From positions 5,146,001-5,210,000 of the forward strand of contig NZ_CP137338.1 of the NCBI RefSeq assembly GCF_044923475.1: a stretch of DNA of 64,000 nt, in the 5' to 3' direction. The translations under genes were made by a program, and so were the position numbers. The stretch comes from JAAURS01 sp044923475 (GTDB taxonomy: Bacteria > Cyanobacteriota > Cyanobacteriia > Thermosynechococcales > Thermosynechococcaceae). Shown here piece after piece: positions 59,675 through 64,000 of the stretch. Position 1 is the first letter of the stretch; each line of letters starts with the position of its first letter. The notes below the pieces were generated by a model, which was not told where the DNA came from, searched no databases, and saw only the letters and a list, made by a program, of their open reading frames with translations.

Positions 59675-62002
59675 ATGATGTCATCCATTACGACTGACCT
59701 AGCTGAAGTTCTAAGCACGATCCAGCGTCCTGGCAATTTTTACGCCACAGGCACCACCGAGATTTTTACACCCCATCTTGAGGTAGAAGGGGTTGGCCCG
59801 ATCGCCCTGCCCCTGTTGCCCGTTCAGGTCGAACAACTGCTCGCCGTTGCCGAGCAGGCACCCTACGGACGCGGTGAAGACACCCTAGTCGATCCCGACG
59901 TGCGACGAACTTGGCAGATCGACGCAGACAAAATTCGAATTGAAGGTCGGCACTGGCTTCAAACCCTAGAGTCCATCGTATCTCGTGCCGCCGAGGGACT
60001 GGGCGTGGCCGATACGGTAGACGCCGAACTCTACAAGCTCTTAATCTACGAAGAAGGGTGTTTCTTTGTAGACCATCGCGACACGGAAAAAGCACTTGGG
60101 ATGTTTGCGACCTTGGTCATCGTATTGCCCTCCCTTTACACGGGCGGAGAACTGCTGGTGCGCCACCGAGATCGCGAAGCACGCCTCGACCTGCGTTGTT
60201 CGGATCCGTCAGAAGTGGCCTTTGCCGCATTCTATGCCGACTGCGTTCACGAAATCCTCCCCATCACCTCAGGCTGTCGGCTGACCCTCGTTTATAATCT
60301 GCTGCGATCGGGAAAGGGTAAATTGCCCGAGCCACCCAGCTACGAAGCAGAACAGACAAGGGTGGTGAATCTATTACAACAGTGGGCATCAGGCAAGAAA
60401 TTACCCGATGACGACACGCCCGAAAAACTCATTTACCCCCTAGAACATGCCTATACCCCAGCAGCCCTCGCCTTCGATGCCTTAAAAGGGGCCGATGCCG
60501 CCGTGGCGGATGTACTGGTTAGTGCAGCGAAGGAGGCTGAGTGCGACCTTCATCTGGCATTAGTCTCCATTAGAGAAAGTGGCGAAGCCGAGAACAATGA
60601 CTATTATGGTTCGCGTCGCCGCCGTCGCTGGAGCCGTTGGGACGAAGATGAAGACAATGGCGATTTTGAAGTCGGCGAAGTTTACGAGCGAAGCGCAACG
60701 CTCTCAGAATGGCGACGACCGGACGGCATCCTGACGGAGATGGGCAGCAGTCCGTTTGAGGAGAAAGAACTCTGTCCTCCGGATGCCTTTGATGACTTAG
60801 AACCAGACGAACTGCATTTTCAGGAGGCAACAGGCAACGAAGGCGCTTCCTTTGACCGGACGTATCAACGCGCTGGGCTGATTCTGTGGCCCAGTGCAAG
60901 GCGTTTAGCAGTTCTCAATCAAACAGGACTGCCGGTGACGCTGCCTTATTTGAGCGAACTGACCCAGGATTGGGTCGAAGACGGCGAAGATCCTGAATCT
61001 CCGTTGTGGCAGGAAGCCCACGAACTTGCAGGGCACATGTTGCGGACATGGCCCCACCAGGATAGCTGGCACAATCCATCACTGGGCCAAACCTCCCAAA
61101 TGCTGACCCTCCTCGATCGATTATGGGATGTAGCCTCCATCGATCGTTTTCTATCCGATCTCTCCGCCACAGGCGTGTACGACAAAAGCGACAATGAGGC
61201 CCTGATTCAAGCGGTTTCTCTGCTATCGCCGGAGCGAAGCGCCGAATTAATTGAGCGCATCATCGCAGGTAATGTCGTGAAATCCTTGAGCGGTTGCTGC
61301 GATCTCCTCGCTCGCGCGATGGAGGTAGCACGGGAAAGCGATCGCGCAACTGATCTCATTCCCGCCGCCACCGTACTGGTCGAAGCGCTTCCAGGCGACC
61401 CCGATCGCGCTGCGATCGCCCCCTGGTACCGACGCACTCTGGTGGAGCCTGACTGCATCGTCAATCTCTTGAGCGCCCTCGCACCCCTCGATACCCTCCT
61501 CGCCGACCGAGCCGTCACCCACATGCTGGCATGGCCTCTGACCTACGATTTGGACACTGTCCTCGTTCCTGCTGCTCTAATACTGAACGCACAAACAGAC
61601 ATCCAAGGAAACACGGCGTTTCAGCGTTTGCGCGCTGCATGTTTAGACCATTTGCGCGCGCGCATCGCCGAACCCTTAGATCCGCCCCAGGATTGGACGC
61701 GAGATGGAACATTGCGCTGTAAATGCAACTTTTGCGGCGAACTGAGTCTTTTCCTGGTTGCGCCAGATCGCCAGAGTTGGACGTTCAAAGCCGTTGAAGC
61801 TTCACGCAATCACGTCGAGAACTCGATTGGGCAAAGCAGTTGCGATCTAGACCTTAAAACCGACAAAAGCGGTAGACCCTATAGTTTGATCTGTACAAAG
61901 AATCAGGCCAGTTACGAAAGACGGGCGCAACAACGCAAACAGGATCTCAAGCATTTAGCTCAGATGGAGGAGCCACTCGGCAAAACAGGCCGACAGAAAT
62001 AA
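59675..62002 (+). CDS. Large 2OG-Fe(II) oxygenase-domain protein
   Basis: A 775-residue cytosolic protein. Residues about 110-220 form a prolyl-4-hydroxylase-like 2OG-Fe(II) domain: YKLLIYEEGCFFVDHRDTEK has the HxD (H-R-D) iron ligands, GMFATLVIVLPSLYTGGELLV follows, and the distal His with the 2OG-binding Arg is in DCVHEILPITSGCRLTLVYN. A highly charged Arg/Asp linker (SRRRRRWSRWDEDEDNGDFE) comes next. The C-terminal half is helical and ends with a likely zinc motif CKCNFCGEL and basic tail. I recall similar architectures mainly in fungi and protists. Substrate unknown. Start is one of two adjacent ATG codons. Confidence 0.8.
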   Translation: MMSSITTDLAEVLSTIQRPGNFYATGTTEIFTPHLEVEGVGPIALPLLPVQVEQLLAVAEQAPYGRGEDTLVDPDVRRTWQIDADKIRIEGRHWLQTLESIVSRAAEGLGVADTVDAELYKLLIYEEGCFFVDHRDTEKALGMFATLVIVLPSLYTGGELLVRHRDREARLDLRCSDPSEVAFAAFYADCVHEILPITSGCRLTLVYNLLRSGKGKLPEPPSYEAEQTRVVNLLQQWASGKKLPDDDTPEKLIYPLEHAYTPAALAFDALKGADAAVADVLVSAAKEAECDLHLALVSIRESGEAENNDYYGSRRRRRWSRWDEDEDNGDFEVGEVYERSATLSEWRRPDGILTEMGSSPFEEKELCPPDAFDDLEPDELHFQEATGNEGASFDRTYQRAGLILWPSARRLAVLNQTGLPVTLPYLSELTQDWVEDGEDPESPLWQEAHELAGHMLRTWPHQDSWHNPSLGQTSQMLTLLDRLWDVASIDRFLSDLSATGVYDKSDNEALIQAVSLLSPERSAELIERIIAGNVVKSLSGCCDLLARAMEVARESDRATDLIPAATVLVEALPGDPDRAAIAPWYRRTLVEPDCIVNLLSALAPLDTLLADRAVTHMLAWPLTYDLDTVLVPAALILNAQTDIQGNTAFQRLRAACLDHLRARIAEPLDPPQDWTRDGTLRCKCNFCGELSLFLVAPDRQSWTFKAVEASRNHVENSIGQSSCDLDLKTDKSGRPYSLICTKNQASYERRAQQRKQDLKHLAQMEEPLGKTGRQK

Positions 62003-62014
62003 AGGCTGAACCTT

Positions 62015-63754
62015 TTAGGAGCGAAGGCGAACGAGCACGTAAACACCTGAGCGATCTAGCGTTTGATACTGGTGAGGGGTTAACGCTGTATCCGCCAGTA
62101 ATTGAGGGGTAGTGATGACCAGGGGGTCTTTACGAACGGCCTTTTGCAGGTAAGCGCCCAGCTTGCGGGGCTGCTCTAGGTATTCGACATGCCGTTGGGT
62201 GTAGTACACCAAGCTCGGTTTGCGAAAGCCAATCATAATGATTTCTTGCTGAGGTTGATGGGCCGCTACGGCTGCTTTAGCCATCTCGCGCAGCGGGAGC
62301 TGACGCGCTCGATCCACAATGGCAACGGCGGGATGGAGCACCACATTGATAAAAAGAAGAAAGGCGATCGCATTCACCAACCACAGTCCGTTACTGCGCC
62401 ACAGAACGCACAGTGCCGCCGCCACAGTCGCCACAGCCCACAACGCGCCACCATAAAGGGGGATGTTAGCTTCGGCAATCTTCGCGCCCAGGGTGGGCAT
62501 CCACGGGTCCTGGGTCAGCCACGGCGCACAGGAAAATAAGGCCCAAGATAACCCTGCCATCAGCACCACATTAAACCAGCGACTCAAATCCCATCGATGG
62601 GGAGGGTATACAGGAGAGTCCAGAATGGCATCCGTCCAAGACAGACTGACTAAAATAGCGGCAGCAGGCATCAGGGGCAGCGTATAGCTGAAATATTTAG
62701 TACTAGAGAGGGTAAAAAATCCCAACACGACCGCAAACCAAAGGGTTGCGTATAGGCCCAATTGCTCGGAACGCGATCGCCCTTGCCAAGCCTTCCGTCG
62801 CCATGGCTGGGTTTGGAACAGCGCTGCGGGCAAGTACGCCGACCAAGGTAAAAAGCCCGCCAAAATCACAACAAAGTGAAAATACCAAGGGCCGGAGTGT
62901 TGATTGACCACACTGGAAAAGCGCTCTAGGTTGTGATAGCCAAAGAAAGATTGAATAAATGTATTTGGGTTTGCCAGCGTCACTAAAATGTACCAAGGCA
63001 ATGCCAACACTGCGATCGCCAGAACCCCATATCCCAGCTTCATCTCTCGGATAACAGCCCTTAGATTGCCCAGGTAAAGTAAAAAGCCGCCAATAATTGC
63101 AGCGGGCAGAATAATCGCAATGGGGCCTTTGGTCAGAACCGCCAATGCCGTTAAAACATAAAACGCGCCGTACCATCGGCCCTGAATGTTAGGGTTTTCG
63201 ACTTGGGCGTATCCCAAGAAAAAAGCCAGCAACGAGCCACCCATGCAGGCCATCAGCAGCATGTCTGCGTATCCCGTGCGTCCCCAAAAGTACGTATTGA
63301 GGTTGAGCATCAGCATGGTTGCACCCAGCCATGCGGCCCACATGGTGCGCTGAGGTTGAACTGGAGTTGAGTCAGGATCGGGATTCAAGCGAGGGCTATG
63401 CTGTCGCAAAACATAAAAGCAAAGCAAAATAGCGCCCAAGGCCGCCAACGCCGAAGGGACTCGCGCTGCCCACTCACTCACGCCAAAAACCTTAAAGCAC
63501 AGCACCATGAGCCAATAAATTAGGGGTGGTTTGTCAAAGCGGGTCACACCATCAAAGTAAGGCGTGACCCAATCCCCAGTCAGCAACATTTGCCGCGAGG
63601 CTTCCACAAACAGCGGTTCGGTTTCGTCAATCAGACCGATATCCCCCAATCCCCAGAACAGCGTGACAATGGCGATCGCCAAAATCCATCCTAAAGAGGC
63701 CGCGAATGAGATCGGGGGCTGAAGGAATAGTTTTAGGCGAAGCCAATGAGACAT
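62015..63754 (-). CDS. GT39-family glycosyltransferase (ArnT-like)
   Basis: A 579-residue integral membrane protein of the PMT/ArnT superfamily, which transfers sugars from lipid carriers. DETEPLFVEASRQMLLTGDWVTPYFDG near 43-68 holds the catalytic Asp/Glu, and RFDKPPLIYWLM follows, as in ArnT. About 12 membrane spans. The C-terminal periplasmic domain (RQLPLREMAKAAVAAHQ ... YVLVRLRS) is typical of cyanobacterial members. It converges on the oxygenase gene. Its 3' end has a paralogous remnant 2.5 kb away. Confidence 0.9.
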   Translation of the reverse strand: MSHWLRLKLFLQPPISFAASLGWILAIAIVTLFWGLGDIGLIDETEPLFVEASRQMLLTGDWVTPYFDGVTRFDKPPLIYWLMVLCFKVFGVSEWAARVPSALAALGAILLCFYVLRQHSPRLNPDPDSTPVQPQRTMWAAWLGATMLMLNLNTYFWGRTGYADMLLMACMGGSLLAFFLGYAQVENPNIQGRWYGAFYVLTALAVLTKGPIAIILPAAIIGGFLLYLGNLRAVIREMKLGYGVLAIAVLALPWYILVTLANPNTFIQSFFGYHNLERFSSVVNQHSGPWYFHFVVILAGFLPWSAYLPAALFQTQPWRRKAWQGRSRSEQLGLYATLWFAVVLGFFTLSSTKYFSYTLPLMPAAAILVSLSWTDAILDSPVYPPHRWDLSRWFNVVLMAGLSWALFSCAPWLTQDPWMPTLGAKIAEANIPLYGGALWAVATVAAALCVLWRSNGLWLVNAIAFLLFINVVLHPAVAIVDRARQLPLREMAKAAVAAHQPQQEIIMIGFRKPSLVYYTQRHVEYLEQPRKLGAYLQKAVRKDPLVITTPQLLADTALTPHQYQTLDRSGVYVLVRLRS

Positions 63755-64000
63755 GGTTGACTCTACTCAAATCGATAGATTGCTCGTTTGTCATTCTGCC
63801 TTATCTGGGTCGTCTGAAGCAGCGCGAGTTTCTTTGAAACTTTTTGAACTGAAATAGGTCAATAACTTTAACGGTTGAAGCATTTAGATTTGCCTGAGAA
63901 TCAATCTCCGCGCAGGGTTGTGCGGGCGTGCGGGTTTGGGGGCGAATGAAAAATGCCGATTCGTCTTCTTTCCTCACCTTTAATAAAACTACGGCCATGA
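63755..64000. other. Window-edge region without a supported gene
   Basis: A 65-codon minus-strand frame (63801-63998) exists, but it has no recognisable similarity and may be chance. It should contain the GT39 promoter. Confidence 0.4.

Noticed and set aside
63801..63998. A 65-codon frame at the window edge
   Set aside because: It has no supporting motif and could be chance. Its upstream region is outside the window.

Overview
The window is a chromosome segment of a cyanobacterium. It carries psbA (photosystem II D1), crtW, a LURP-one protein, a cyanobacterial-type RNA-recognition-motif protein, two ammonium transporters each preceded by a perfect NtcA box, and a two-domain tmRNA tag typical of cyanobacteria. 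The HIP1 octamer GCGATCGC is very frequent. Base composition is moderate, with AT-rich patches around 12.7-13.7 kb and 47-53 kb that look acquired. I cannot name the genus from the sequence alone.

Layout. 1-8.5 kb: a truncated SF1 helicase, a Uma2 nuclease, ilvC, a lipoprotein, a 1.3-kb insertion sequence whose transposase is split by a seven-C run, ssrA (tmRNA), a LURP-one protein, an HNH endonuclease behind a leader with a terminator, and a conserved hypothetical. 8.65-11.25 kb: a dense array of 29 tRNA-like units, all on the plus strand, behind one promoter that overlaps three TGTAGTA repeats spaced exactly 11 bp apart. It covers every amino acid except Phe. At least three units are interrupted in their loops by one family of short repeats, and several others are degenerate. 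tadA follows directly, then tag. 12.5-20.2 kb: two AT-rich orphan genes (one with a HEPN-like motif), an ABC exporter, the lone tRNA-Phe, crtW, a hydrolase, a YjbQ protein and a DUF3370 gene broken by a 77-bp insertion. 20.3-33.3 kb: psbA, a substrate-binding lipoprotein, an EVE protein, asnS, a polysaccharide export protein, glgA, an RNA-binding protein, a MetF-like protein, trpS and an OB-fold secreted protein. 33.4-40.5 kb: an ion and stress block (P-type ATPase, universal stress protein, membrane protein, DUF389, Na+/H+ antiporter). 40.7-47.2 kb: trpC, a cytoplasmic subtilase with an alpha/beta hydrolase, and an FAD oxidoreductase.

47.3-53.1 kb is the most unusual part. It is a run of small genes, all on the minus strand, separated by 85-99-bp imperfect palindromes with R''/R' boxes like integron attC sites. 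Across neighbouring sites the R' box at the start of a unit is complementary to the R'' box at the end of the same unit, as expected for integron gene cassettes. No integrase is visible, so the block looks like a cluster of attC sites lacking integron-integrase (CALIN). Its cargo includes a BrnT/BrnA toxin-antitoxin pair, a DUF4365 nuclease-like protein, a retropepsin-like protease, a possible HEPN protein, a gene with a fresh 84-bp in-frame tandem duplication, a lipoprotein gene stopped by one amber codon, and an ORF-less unit.

53.3-64 kb returns to core genes: gyrA, two amt genes, a large 2OG-Fe(II) oxygenase fusion, and a GT39 glycosyltransferase with a 3'-end remnant of a paralogue 2.5 kb away.

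All assignments come from reading sequence motifs. No database search was run.
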